A stretch of DNA of 64,000 nt from an uncultured Pseudomonadales bacterium (GTDB lineage Bacteria > Pseudomonadota > Gammaproteobacteria > Pseudomonadales > Azotimanducaceae). Shown piece by piece: positions 46,671 to 58,084 of this stretch (position 1 is its first letter; each line of letters opens with the position of its first letter). The stretch spans positions 3,851,454 to 3,915,453 of the forward strand of contig OY282430.1 in the NCBI GenBank assembly GCA_958296025.1. The letters run 5' to 3'. Made by a program: the position numbers and the translations under genes. The notes beneath the pieces are model-generated. The model searched no databases. It was not told the DNA's origin and saw only the letters and a program-made list of their open reading frames with translations.

Positions 46671-47474
46671 TGCTCAAGTGGCCACCCGATTCAGGCCTTA
46701 GCCCATCTGGGCAGTCTGCTTGAACACTGGAGGAATTCATAGGGCGAAAGGCTTACGAAGCGGCGAGTTGCTGTGGGTGGATGAATGGGCTTGTGCGGGC
46801 AAGCAACACCTGGACCTTGGCTTTGGGCGCAGGAGGTGCCCTAGGTCACCTTGTTTGCCTTCACTAGTGGTTACTGGGCGGAAAAGGCGACCAGCGTTAA
46901 CTAAGATAAGGCTTACATACATGTACCAGTGTTGTTGTTGGTGCGTGGTTTGGCATGAGGATAAATGGCTGATTCTTCCTAGTGGAGCGGCTTTCCGCCG
47001 ATGAAGGGGTGTGGAGAACTGACCTCTTGACCTGTTGAAAAGCTGGGCGTGGTTCTCCGAGGAGGGCGTCAGAGCACTACTTTTGCCAACGATCTACCCT
47101 AAAGTTTTCCACATTTTAAGTTTGTCTGGTTGATGGTGGCCGGAGGCTTAGCTCCTCTCCCCTACCCCGGGGTTATGGCGCTGATGGTGCTTCGCCGGAA
47201 GAGAAAACTTGCGATTGTGTTAAGCCCTTGGCTTTGTTGGTTTTTTGCCAGTCCGATCGCGGTTGAGCTAGCATTTTTTCCTAGGGTTGTCCACAATGAA
47301 ATGCATCCGCCCGGCTTACGTTAGCTTGTCGATTCTTATTTAACCCATTGATTTTTAATAAAAACCCTAATTGGTGCCATCAAGCTGTTTTCCCTGTCTT
47401 TCTCGTCATTACAATGGGTCCCATAAAGAGAAGCTGGTCTCCCGGCGCTGCGCCGGGAGCTCAAAGGGGGGTTC
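46671..47474. other. oriC region (rpmH-dnaA spacer)
   Basis: This 0.8-kb spacer separates the leftward rpmH and rightward dnaA blocks. No perfect TTATCCACA box was seen. One-mismatch boxes are TGTGGAGAA (47010-47018, reverse), TTTTCCACA (47105-47113) and TTGTCCACA (47287-47295). An AT-rich tract at about 47333-47375 (including atttttaataaaaaccc) is a candidate unwinding element next to dnaA. A 94-codon frame at 46720-47004 is not protein-like. A change of coding strand here also fits an origin. Confidence 0.75.
47439..47459 (+). promoter_or_regulatory. perfect hairpin in the dnaA 5' leader
   Basis: CTCCCGGCG-CTG-CGCCGGGAG, a 9-bp GC-rich stem, lies 15 bases before the dnaA ATG and directly before the AAAGGGGGG ribosome site. 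It could limit ribosome access or stabilise the message. A TACAAT element at 47410-47415 may be the -10 box, without a clear -35. Confidence 0.55.
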
Positions 47475-48860
47475 ATGATTGACTGGATAGCCTGCCAGAA
47501 GAGGCTGCGCAAGGAACTGTCCGCGGACGAGTTTGACAGCAAAATTAGGCCACTTCAACCGCTGCGGGTAGAGGGGAAGTTGGTGCTCTACGCCCCTAAT
47601 CGTTACCTTCAGGATGAAGTTCGGCGTAAATACCTACCGCTCATAGCCGAAAGTCTGGGGCTGTCGGGAAAGAGCCCCTCTCGGGCAGTCGAAATCAGGG
47701 TGGGGGAACTGCCTCTCAGTTCCGCCAGCGGACCTGAAGCCGCCGAAGAGCGGTTTGACGCAAGGGACTCGGGAGGACCAAGGAGCTCCAGGGGGCCGAG
47801 ACCTAGCAGCAAGGGTCCTAGGCTCAATCCAGACTACAGCTTTAAGAGTTTCGCCGTGGGCGACTGCAACCAATCCGCCCACGATGCCGCCTCGGAATTC
47901 GCCACCAGCTTTAGTGGCCAGTTCCGGTTGTTGGTCTTGATTGGCCCCGTCGGCCATGGCAAGACCCACCTCTTGCACGCCATCGGTCAGGAGATCCTCA
48001 GGCAGCGCTCGGAAACGGTGGTGGAGCTGTGTCACGGGCAGATCCTGCTGCAGAGGGTGGTTGCAGCCGTGAACAAGGGCAGCGACGCGGTGCAGAGGCT
48101 AGTGCAGTCCTACAAGTCCGCCGACGTGCTGCTTTTTGACGACATCAAGTTCATCGGTCGCTCGCCCAAGACCCAGGAGGAATTCCTCGCCATCTTCAAT
48201 GCCTTAGCGGCCAAGGGCGGGCGGATCGTGGTGGTCAGCGATCGGCATCCGCACCAGATCCCGGGTTTGGATGACGGTCTGCGCTCACGCCTTGGCGGTG
48301 GCGCCAGTGTGCAGATCAATCCCTTGGACCAAGCCACCGCGGTGAGCATTCTGCGTGGGCAGGCCAAGGCCCGAAAGATCTCACTGCGCAGGAGCTTGGC
48401 GGAGAGGGTGGTTGTCGAGTTGGCCAGGTCCAACGGCCACGAGTGGGAAGCGCGTCAGCTGGAGGGAGCGGTGCAGAGCTTGGCCCGGATGGCGGGGGGA
48501 AAGGGCGGTCGGGTCACCATGAAGCAGGTTGACGAATATCTGCGGCCCCTACTTCCCAGCCTGCATCGTCGCGTTGCGGTCGAGGAAGTAGTTCGCGCTG
48601 CTGCGGGCTACTATGGCGTCAAGCCGTCCGACATCCGGGGAAAGCGCAGGTATCAGCTAGTGGTCCACGCCCGGCACATGGCAATGTACCTCTGCAAGGA
48701 GTTGACCAGCCAACCCTATGCGTATGTTGGCCAAGCCTTTGGCGGCAAGCACCATACCACTGTCAAGACCGCTTGCGATAAGATGGAGGCGCTATTGCTA
48801 AACAGGCCGGACATGAGGGCTGAATACTGTAATTTGCGCCGAAAACTGCTAGGAAAGTGA
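47475..48860 (+). CDS. dnaA: chromosomal replication initiator DnaA (divergent)
   Basis: The 461-aa product has DnaA order: DnaB-interaction domain (MIDWIACQKRLRKELSADEF), a Ser/Gly/Arg-rich linker (~78-115), AAA+ domain (LNPDYSFKSFAVGDCNQSAH, Walker A GPVGHGKTHLLHA, Walker B LLFDDIKFIG) and C-terminal HTH. Several normally fixed positions differ. Walker A has His where Leu is usual, box VII reads LRSRLGGG instead of SRFxWG, and the DNA-binding signature reads GGKHHTTV instead of GGRDHTTV, so the base-contacting Asp is replaced by His. Other domains and position next to dnaN leave the identity secure. Altered DnaA-box preference is inferred. Confidence 0.93.
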   Translation: MIDWIACQKRLRKELSADEFDSKIRPLQPLRVEGKLVLYAPNRYLQDEVRRKYLPLIAESLGLSGKSPSRAVEIRVGELPLSSASGPEAAEERFDARDSGGPRSSRGPRPSSKGPRLNPDYSFKSFAVGDCNQSAHDAASEFATSFSGQFRLLVLIGPVGHGKTHLLHAIGQEILRQRSETVVELCHGQILLQRVVAAVNKGSDAVQRLVQSYKSADVLLFDDIKFIGRSPKTQEEFLAIFNALAAKGGRIVVVSDRHPHQIPGLDDGLRSRLGGGASVQINPLDQATAVSILRGQAKARKISLRRSLAERVVVELARSNGHEWEARQLEGAVQSLARMAGGKGGRVTMKQVDEYLRPLLPSLHRRVAVEEVVRAAAGYYGVKPSDIRGKRRYQLVVHARHMAMYLCKELTSQPYAYVGQAFGGKHHTTVKTACDKMEALLLNRPDMRAEYCNLRRKLLGK

Positions 48861-48868
48861 GTGTCGCC

Positions 48869-49990
48869 ATGAAGTTCTCCATTGACCGGGAAACCCTTCT
48901 GCGCCCGCTTCAGCTTGTGGCTGGGGTGGTGGAGCGCCATCAGACCCTGCCCATCATCTCCAACATCTTGGTGCAGGCCGAAGCCGGCGGGGCGCTCACG
49001 CTCACCAGCACGGATCTGAACGAGTGGCTGGTGGCGCGGTTGGAGGGAGTGGAAGCGGTTGAGGTGGAGCAATCCGGCGAAACGACCATCCCCGCGCACA
49101 AGTTGGCAACCATCTGGCGGTCGTTGCCGGAGGGTTCGCGGGTTAGCGTTGGGGTGAAGGATCAATTCGCCATCGTGAAAACCGGACGCAGCCGCTTTTC
49201 CTTAGCCACCCTGCCAACGGAGGATTTCCCTACCGCTGAAGAAGCCGTCGGAGTGGTGGAGTTCACCCTCAGCAGCGCCGAAGCCAAGGACATGATCGAC
49301 CGGGTCAGCTTCGCTATGGCGCAACAGGATGTGCGCTATTTCCTGAACGGAATGCTCCTTGAAGTCACCAGCGAGCACCTGCGCACCGTGTCCACTGACG
49401 GGCACCGCCTGTGCCAATGCACCGTGGGGAAGGGTGTTGAGGGAGTGGACAACAGGGTCCAAGCCATCGTGCCCAGGAAGGTGGTGCTGGAGCTGCGCCG
49501 TCTGTTGGAAGATGGGGAGGACGAGCTGCGCATCACCGTAAGCGACAAAAACATCCGCGTCACTAGGGGCATGTTCACCCTGACCAGCAAGCTGATTGAT
49601 GGAAAGTTCCCGGACTACGAAAGGGTCATCCCGCAGAACGCCAAGCTGTCGGTCACAGGGGACCGGGAAACCCTAAATCGGGCTCTGCAGCGCTCCCGCA
49701 TCTTGGCGAATGACCGGGCACCTTGCTCCAAGCTGTCTCTGGAAGGTGATCAGATGACCATTGAGACCAACAACACCGAAGGGGAGAACGCCACCGATGT
49801 GGTGCCTGTCGAATTTACCGGCGCGGAACCCACGCAGCTTGCCTTCAATCCGGACTATCTACTTGATGTTATTAGGGTTTTAGGAACGGAAAGCGTACGT
49901 CTAAGAACCGCCGAACCCGGTAGCAGCGCCTTGATGGATGCACAAGGGGATGATAGTGCTCTCTATGTTGTCATGCCTATGCGGATCTGA
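48869..49990 (+). CDS. dnaN: DNA polymerase III beta sliding clamp
   Basis: The 373-aa product forms the ring clamp that tethers polymerase III. It starts MKFSIDRETLLRPLQLVAGV and has VERHQTLPIISNILV, the mid-domain FAMAQQDVRYFLNGMLLEV with VSTDGHRLC, and the C-terminal VVMPMRI. ATG 48869 fits the family; a GTG at 48857 overlaps the dnaA stop but would add four unusual residues. recF follows after 182 bases with no recognised signal. Confidence 0.96.
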   Translation: MKFSIDRETLLRPLQLVAGVVERHQTLPIISNILVQAEAGGALTLTSTDLNEWLVARLEGVEAVEVEQSGETTIPAHKLATIWRSLPEGSRVSVGVKDQFAIVKTGRSRFSLATLPTEDFPTAEEAVGVVEFTLSSAEAKDMIDRVSFAMAQQDVRYFLNGMLLEVTSEHLRTVSTDGHRLCQCTVGKGVEGVDNRVQAIVPRKVVLELRRLLEDGEDELRITVSDKNIRVTRGMFTLTSKLIDGKFPDYERVIPQNAKLSVTGDRETLNRALQRSRILANDRAPCSKLSLEGDQMTIETNNTEGENATDVVPVEFTGAEPTQLAFNPDYLLDVIRVLGTESVRLRTAEPGSSALMDAQGDDSALYVVMPMRI

Positions 49991-50172
49991 GGGCGCTGTC
50001 TTGTTCGGCTCGTTCTCTAGATTTCACAGAGGGTGTTTTCCACTTCGGGTCGCTTTGCGGCACTTGACGATGCGGCGGGCCGGCTCGCGGGGGCAGTGTG
50101 TTGCCCTAGCCAAAAGCGCTCAATGGATGCGCATCAATCGAAAGGGACGCCATTAGAGGCCATCATGTGGTC

Positions 50173-53660
<3,488 letters not shown>

Positions 53661-53881
53661 ACAGGTCCCGCTGGGAGACAACCTATGAAGTTAGGGCATC
53701 ATCCGGCCGGTAGAAGCGCCCCAGCGGGCGTCTGCATTGGGTTCGTAGTGCATTCGGCAAGGACAAAACCACCTGCTGCGGACTGTATTTGGGCGAGCGC
53801 CCCACTTTTTTGGGATGACGGCGGCATCATGCCCGTGACCGTCTTGTCTAAGAGGTTGTGGAACGGAGAGATCATTCGACT

Positions 53882-54739
53882 GTGATAGAGAATCTGGAAA
53901 CCCTCATCATCCTGTCCCGTACTGGCACCATGATGGAGACCGCCACGGTGCTGAAGGTTTCGCAGTCCGCTGTGAGCAAGCGCATTGCCGCCTTGGAGCG
54001 GCACTACGGACGGCCGCTGGTCGAGCGGCACGGGCGGCGCGTGGTGCTGACCCATCAGGGCACCCGCCTGGTGGAGAAGGTTGCCCCCTTGGTCAGCGAA
54101 TTGCGCAGCGTGTTCCTGGAGGACAACGCACTGCGCCGGGGAAAGATCATCCTGGGTGTTTCCGAGGCCATACTCGCCAGTTGGGGACCAGGCCTGTTCA
54201 CCGCCGTGGGCAGGGAGATGCCCGAGGTGGAGCTGGCCTTTCACGCGCAACGCTCCCCGGTGGTGCTCGACCGGCTGCGTTCCGGGGAGTACATGGTGGG
54301 CATTTGCACTGGCTATTCGGATGCGGAGACCGACTTGCAAAGCGAGATCATCCGCTTGGAGCCCATGGTCATCATCCCGGCTGGGCTTGCGCCCCTGCAC
54401 TACCACCCCGGCGACCCTTTGGATGTGTTGACCATCGAAAGCCGCTCCGGCGCTTGGGCCTCCATTGAAGACGACATGGGTCGCTTGCGCCTGCGGCGCA
54501 AGGAGTCCTTGGAGTCCTTCTTCTCCGTGGCGCAGATGGCCTTGGCCGGTTTCGGCCACGGGCTGGTGCCCATTGGCGTGGCGCGAACCTTGGCCGTGCC
54601 GGCCGGCAAGCTGATTCCCTTGGATCAGCAGGGTCTGAACCGTCCGGTGCGCTTCGTCGCCCGCAAGTCCATGTTCTCCCGCCCCTTGGTGCAGAGCTTC
54701 TACAAGGCTGTTTCAACCAAGGCTGCGAAACTCAAGTAA
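53882..54739 (+). CDS. LysR-family transcriptional regulator
   Basis: The 285-aa product has an N-terminal winged helix (LETLIILSRTGTMMETATVL, KVSQSAVSKRIAALERHYGR, PLVERHGRRVVLTHQGTRLV) and a C-terminal periplasmic-binding-like effector domain (GKIILGVSEAILASWGPGLF onward). The start is GTG 53882; ribosome site weak. It lies alone after gyrB, across a 220-base spacer with no recognised gene, and points toward the PQQ dehydrogenase. Control of that operon is possible but unproven. Ligand unknown. Confidence 0.85.
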   Translation: MIENLETLIILSRTGTMMETATVLKVSQSAVSKRIAALERHYGRPLVERHGRRVVLTHQGTRLVEKVAPLVSELRSVFLEDNALRRGKIILGVSEAILASWGPGLFTAVGREMPEVELAFHAQRSPVVLDRLRSGEYMVGICTGYSDAETDLQSEIIRLEPMVIIPAGLAPLHYHPGDPLDVLTIESRSGAWASIEDDMGRLRLRRKESLESFFSVAQMALAGFGHGLVPIGVARTLAVPAGKLIPLDQQGLNRPVRFVARKSMFSRPLVQSFYKAVSTKAAKLK

Positions 54740-54746
54740 AGCCGGA

Positions 54747-54773
54747 CGCTTGGCCGGTGCGGCCAAGCGCTTT
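54747..54773 (+). terminator. hairpin after the LysR regulator
   Basis: CGCTTGGCC-GGTGC-GGCCAAGCG, a perfect 9-bp stem, starts seven bases after the regulator stop and is followed by CTTT. The short T-run makes it a weak Rho-independent terminator; it also lies just past the convergent small gene. Confidence 0.5.
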
Positions 54774-54878
54774 GAGCGGTTGCTGGCGATGGAGGCCGTT
54801 TCGAGGTTGCGCATGCCGATGGGCGCCTCACAGCCTTGGTTGTGGGCCGGCAACCGCGCCGCTGGCTCCAATCTTCCC

Positions 54879-55016
54879 TTATTCCGCCACCGTTTGGTGA
54901 TGGCCGGAGGGCGGCGGCTTGGGTTGGGGTAGGTCGCGGCTGGTGTCCGGGCCGAGGACGTACAGGGCGGCCAAGGCGATCAGGGTCCAAGCGAATAAGG
55001 AAAGGGCCAGCTTCAT
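54879..55016 (-). CDS. 45-aa single-span membrane protein downstream of PQQ dehydrogenase
   Basis: The start ATG 55016 has GGAG eight bases upstream. The product has one membrane helix (LALSLFAWTLIALAALYVLG) and a short Pro-rich tail (PQPKPPPSGHH). It follows the PQQ dehydrogenase by 46 bases on the same strand. A small subunit or anchor for the enzyme is an inference from position. I know no named family. Confidence 0.6.
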   Translation of the reverse strand: MKLALSLFAWTLIALAALYVLGPDTSRDLPQPKPPPSGHHQTVAE

Positions 55017-55062
55017 GGGTTGGTCTCCAAAAGGTTTGTTTGCAGTTTGGCCGGACAGGGCA

Positions 55063-57273
55063 CTAGTCCAGCCAAGTAAGGCGAGGCTCCTCCCGGTTGC
55101 CAAGGGCGGCTTCGCGGTCTTCGTGGGCGCGGTAACGCACATAGGTTTGGATTTTAGCCACTTCGTCCTCCGTTAGGGAATCGGCAAAGGATGCCATGCC
55201 CTGGTCTGCATACAGGCCCGTGAGCACCGCTTGGCTGAAGATTGCGTGGCGTTCCTCGGCGATGACGCGCAAGTCCGTGATGGTGCCGGCGGAGCGGACG
55301 AGCAGGCCGTGGCACATGCTGCAGTAGTCGTTGTACAGCCGTTCGCCCTGCCCCAGCTCCTCCGCTGATGCTTCCACCAGGGTCTGCTCCGGGATGCTGC
55401 GGTCCACCCGGGTGGGGGGTGGCAAGGTTGCCGCTCCACCCAGTTTGAACACTAGCATCCGGCCGAGGTTGCCGTATTTCAGGGAGGCGGGCGGGGCCGG
55501 CGCCGTTTCCCCGCCATGCAGGGCGGCGCCGCCGCTGCCGGTCATGATGGCGACATGCTGAACCCCATCGACGGCGTAGGTGATCGGCGGGGCCAGCATG
55601 GAGGACTGGGCGTTGAACCGCCATAGCACTTCTCCGCTGTCCTTGTTGTAGGCGGTGAACATGCCCAGAGCATCGCCTTGGAACACCAACCCGCCGGCGG
55701 TGGCGATCACGCCGCCATTCCAATGGTGGGGGTGCTTGACCGCCCACTTTTCCTCCCCGGTCAGGAAGTCGAATGCCTTCAGATAGCCGAGGGTGGCCGG
55801 TTGGGTGTCGGCGTTGACGAGCAGGGTCTGGCTGAGTTCGTCAAAGTTCAGACCGAGGTTCCAGCCGCTGGGTTTTTTCGTGATCTCGCCGGTGTCCAAC
55901 CATTCCTGGGCCATGGAAAAGAAGAACGGCACATCGTGGGCCGGCAGGTAGGCGACACCGGCCGCCACATCCACGGCCATGGCCTGCCAGTTGTGTGCGC
56001 CAAAGGGGCCGGGCAGCACCCATTGGGGATTTTCAAGGTAGTTATTCGCTGGATTTTCCACCGGGCGGCCGGTGTCCATGTCCACATGGGTGGCCCAGGT
56101 GACGGTGGCGAAGGGATGGGCGCGCAGCAATTCGCCATCCATGCGGTCCAGCACATAGAAGAAGCCGTTTTTCGGTGCCTGCAGCAGCACTTTGCGCAGC
56201 CGGCCATCGACCGCCATCTCCGCCAATGCCATGTCCTGGGTGGCGGTGTAGTCCCAGTTGTCGCCGGGGGTGGTTTGGTAGAACCAGTTCATCTTGCCGG
56301 TGTCCGCATCCACGGCGATGATGGAGGCAAGGAACAGGTTGTCTCCGCCGCCAGGGGAGCGGATCACCCGGGTCCAAGGCGAGCCGTTACCCACGCCCAG
56401 ATAAACTTGGTCGAAATCCGGATCATAGACGATGGCGTTCCAGACCGTGCCGCCGCCGCCGAACTTCCACCACTCGCCGCCCTTCCAGGTCTTTACCGCC
56501 ATTTCCAGTTCCGGGTGCTCGAAGGGCAGGGACGGGTCCCCGGGTACGGTGAAGAAGCGCCAGACCTGCTCCCCGGTGGCGGCGTCATAGGCGGTGACAT
56601 AGCCGCGCACGCCGTACTCGGCGCCGCCGTTGCCGATGAACACCTTGCCCTTGGCGGCCCTCGGGGCGCCGGTGATGGTGTAGTGCAGGTTGCGGTCGAT
56701 GAGGGTGTCCACCTCCCAAACCGGCTCGCCGCTGGCGGCGTCCAAGGCAATCAACCGGCCGTCCAAGCTGCCGACGTAAACCCTGTTTTGGTACACGGCC
56801 ACCCCGCGGTTGACCAGGTCGCAGCAGGCCCAGCGGGCCCACTCCCCGGGCACCTTGGGATCATAGGACCAGATGTTCTCCCCAGTCATCGCATCGACCG
56901 CGTACACCCGGCTCCAGCTAGTGGTGAAGTACATCACGTCATTGACGACGATGGGCGTGGCCTCCTGGGCGCGATTGGTGCCCAGATCCAGGAACCAAGC
57001 TAAACCGAGGCTGGCCACGTTATCTCTGTTGATGCCGGCCAGCGGCGAAAAGCGCTGCTCGTCGTAGGTGCGGCCATGGGCCAGCCAGGAACCGGGTTCG
57101 CTGTCCGCGTCGCGAATGCGGTCGTCGTCCACCCACAAAGGAGTACCGGAAGATACGGCCGCCGCCGGCACGGATTTCATAACAGGTGCCGGCGCCATCG
57201 GCGCGTCGCGCATCCAAACAGCGGCCAGAATGAACACCACAGCCACCACCGCCAGCAAGACGTATTTCCCCAT
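55063..57273 (-). CDS. PQQ-dependent dehydrogenase with C-terminal cytochrome c domain
   Basis: The 736-aa product is a quinohaemoprotein alcohol-dehydrogenase type enzyme. An N-terminal hydrophobic segment (KYVLLAVVAVVFILAAVWM) exports or anchors it. The eight-bladed propeller has the vicinal cysteines of this family (WACCDLVNRG), calcium/PQQ ligands in GNGGAEYG and GNGSPW, and catalytic Asp in DNWDYTATQD. The residue two after this Asp is Thr, not the Asp of lanthanide enzymes, so a calcium type is likely. The C-terminal domain has one haem c site, YCSMCHG, in the last ~100 residues. Substrate, probably an alcohol, is unknown. PQQ synthesis genes are not in the window. Confidence 0.92.
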   Translation of the reverse strand: MGKYVLLAVVAVVFILAAVWMRDAPMAPAPVMKSVPAAAVSSGTPLWVDDDRIRDADSEPGSWLAHGRTYDEQRFSPLAGINRDNVASLGLAWFLDLGTNRAQEATPIVVNDVMYFTTSWSRVYAVDAMTGENIWSYDPKVPGEWARWACCDLVNRGVAVYQNRVYVGSLDGRLIALDAASGEPVWEVDTLIDRNLHYTITGAPRAAKGKVFIGNGGAEYGVRGYVTAYDAATGEQVWRFFTVPGDPSLPFEHPELEMAVKTWKGGEWWKFGGGGTVWNAIVYDPDFDQVYLGVGNGSPWTRVIRSPGGGDNLFLASIIAVDADTGKMNWFYQTTPGDNWDYTATQDMALAEMAVDGRLRKVLLQAPKNGFFYVLDRMDGELLRAHPFATVTWATHVDMDTGRPVENPANNYLENPQWVLPGPFGAHNWQAMAVDVAAGVAYLPAHDVPFFFSMAQEWLDTGEITKKPSGWNLGLNFDELSQTLLVNADTQPATLGYLKAFDFLTGEEKWAVKHPHHWNGGVIATAGGLVFQGDALGMFTAYNKDSGEVLWRFNAQSSMLAPPITYAVDGVQHVAIMTGSGGAALHGGETAPAPPASLKYGNLGRMLVFKLGGAATLPPPTRVDRSIPEQTLVEASAEELGQGERLYNDYCSMCHGLLVRSAGTITDLRVIAEERHAIFSQAVLTGLYADQGMASFADSLTEDEVAKIQTYVRYRAHEDREAALGNREEPRLTWLD

Positions 57274-57389
57274 GTCTCATCCTCCGTGCATACGCGGATC
57301 ATACCAACGTTGGTCGCCCATGCGTCCACAACGCCTTGCAGCGCCAAGCAGCCGTTGCACGGATGGATCGGCTTAACAGAGGCTCACTG

Positions 57390-57638
57390 TCATTCGCCCC
57401 GTTGCGCCTCGACGTCCCGAGCTAGGGCGGCGATTTCCCGTTCTGCGTCAAAGGGGTCGGGGCGCGCCCGCCGTGCGCGCCGATACCAATAGTCCGCGTT
57501 GTCCACATCCCCTTCCAGCATGTGAACGATCGCGTGCCCCCAATCGGCCGCCGGCCCGGACTGCGCCTGCACGATGGGGTGGGCGGCCTGCCAATCGCCC
57601 TGCTGCAAGAAGCGGATGGCGTCCTCAAGATCCTGCAT
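57390..57638 (-). CDS. small TPR-like hypothetical protein
   Basis: The 82-aa product (MQDLEDAIRFLQQGDWQAAH, GHAIVHMLEGDVDNADYWYR, then ARRARPDPFDAEREI) is helical with the spacing of a tetratricopeptide pair and resembles small conserved hypothetical proteins. ATG 57638 is preferred over TTG 57656; no ribosome site is clear. It lies between the PQQ dehydrogenase and tRNA-Met. Function unknown. Confidence 0.6.
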   Translation of the reverse strand: MQDLEDAIRFLQQGDWQAAHPIVQAQSGPAADWGHAIVHMLEGDVDNADYWYRRARRARPDPFDAEREIAALARDVEAQRGE

Positions 57639-57678
57639 GTGGGGGGAAGCTACCAAGGCGGGCCGGGAAAATCCAGAC

Positions 57679-57755
57679 TGGTAGCTAGGGGGAGACTCGA
57701 ACTCCCGACCTCAGGATTATGAATCCTGCGCTCTAACCCGCTGAGCTACCTAGCC
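57679..57755 (-). tRNA. tRNA-Met (anticodon CAT)
   Basis: Read on the minus strand, the 77 bases fold as a full cloverleaf: GGCTAGG acceptor with GCTCAGCGGGTTAGAGC D-arm, anticodon arm CAGGATT-CAT-AATCCTG, T-arm GGGAGTTCGAGTCTCCC and an encoded CCA end. The first acceptor pair is G-T, unlike initiator tRNA, so this is an elongator Met tRNA, or tRNA-Ile2 if its C34 is modified to lysidine. Confidence 0.93.
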
Positions 57756-58084
57756 ACAAGCCCGAATGGGCGAAGCGGCGCATTTTGCGGTTGTCGGGGT
57801 CTGCTGTCAAATAGCCGGCCCATCCCCACAGTGCGCGGACATGGCATTCGATAGAAGAGCTCCTTCATGCGAGGGGCTTCCCCTCGCGCTCCCCGGCTGA
57901 GGCTCTTTCATGCGAGGGGTTCCCCCTCGCGCTCCCCGGCTGAGGGCTCCAGTTTAAGCCGAGAAGCAATGGGGCGCGGAACCAAGTGCGCTTGAGACTT
58001 GAAGCTGGGGCACTTATTTGCGCAAGGGCACACTGGAATGTGTTATAAGCCCGTCTGGACTTTAACGCAGGGGGAAATGAGGTG
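57756..58084. other. spacer with tandem hairpin repeats before TonB receptor
   Basis: About 330 bases without a gene. It holds the two 43-bp hairpin repeats (57864-57949) and, near the end, the region before the receptor start (GGGGGAAATGAGGTG). No promoter or operator was recognised. Confidence 0.5.
57864..57949 (+). repeat. two tandem 43-bp repeats with hairpins
   Basis: Two near-identical units with a 43-bp period begin TTCATGCGAGGGG. Each carries a perfect or near-perfect inverted repeat (GCGAGGGG / CCCCTCGC, first at 57869-57887) and ends in ctcgcgctccccggctga. Related single copies lie at 12464-12490 and 61882-61915, so this is a dispersed REP-like family. Confidence 0.75.

Noticed and set aside
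46720..47004. 94-codon frame in the origin spacer
   Set aside because: Composition (runs of Cys and Arg) is not protein-like, there is no ribosome site, and it covers a candidate DnaA box.
53685..53885. 66-codon frame after gyrB
   Set aside because: No family resemblance, overlaps the regulator start, and composition resembles the surrounding spacer.
57864..57949. CRISPR array
   Set aside because: Only two units in direct tandem with no spacers; the units contain strong palindromes typical of REP elements.
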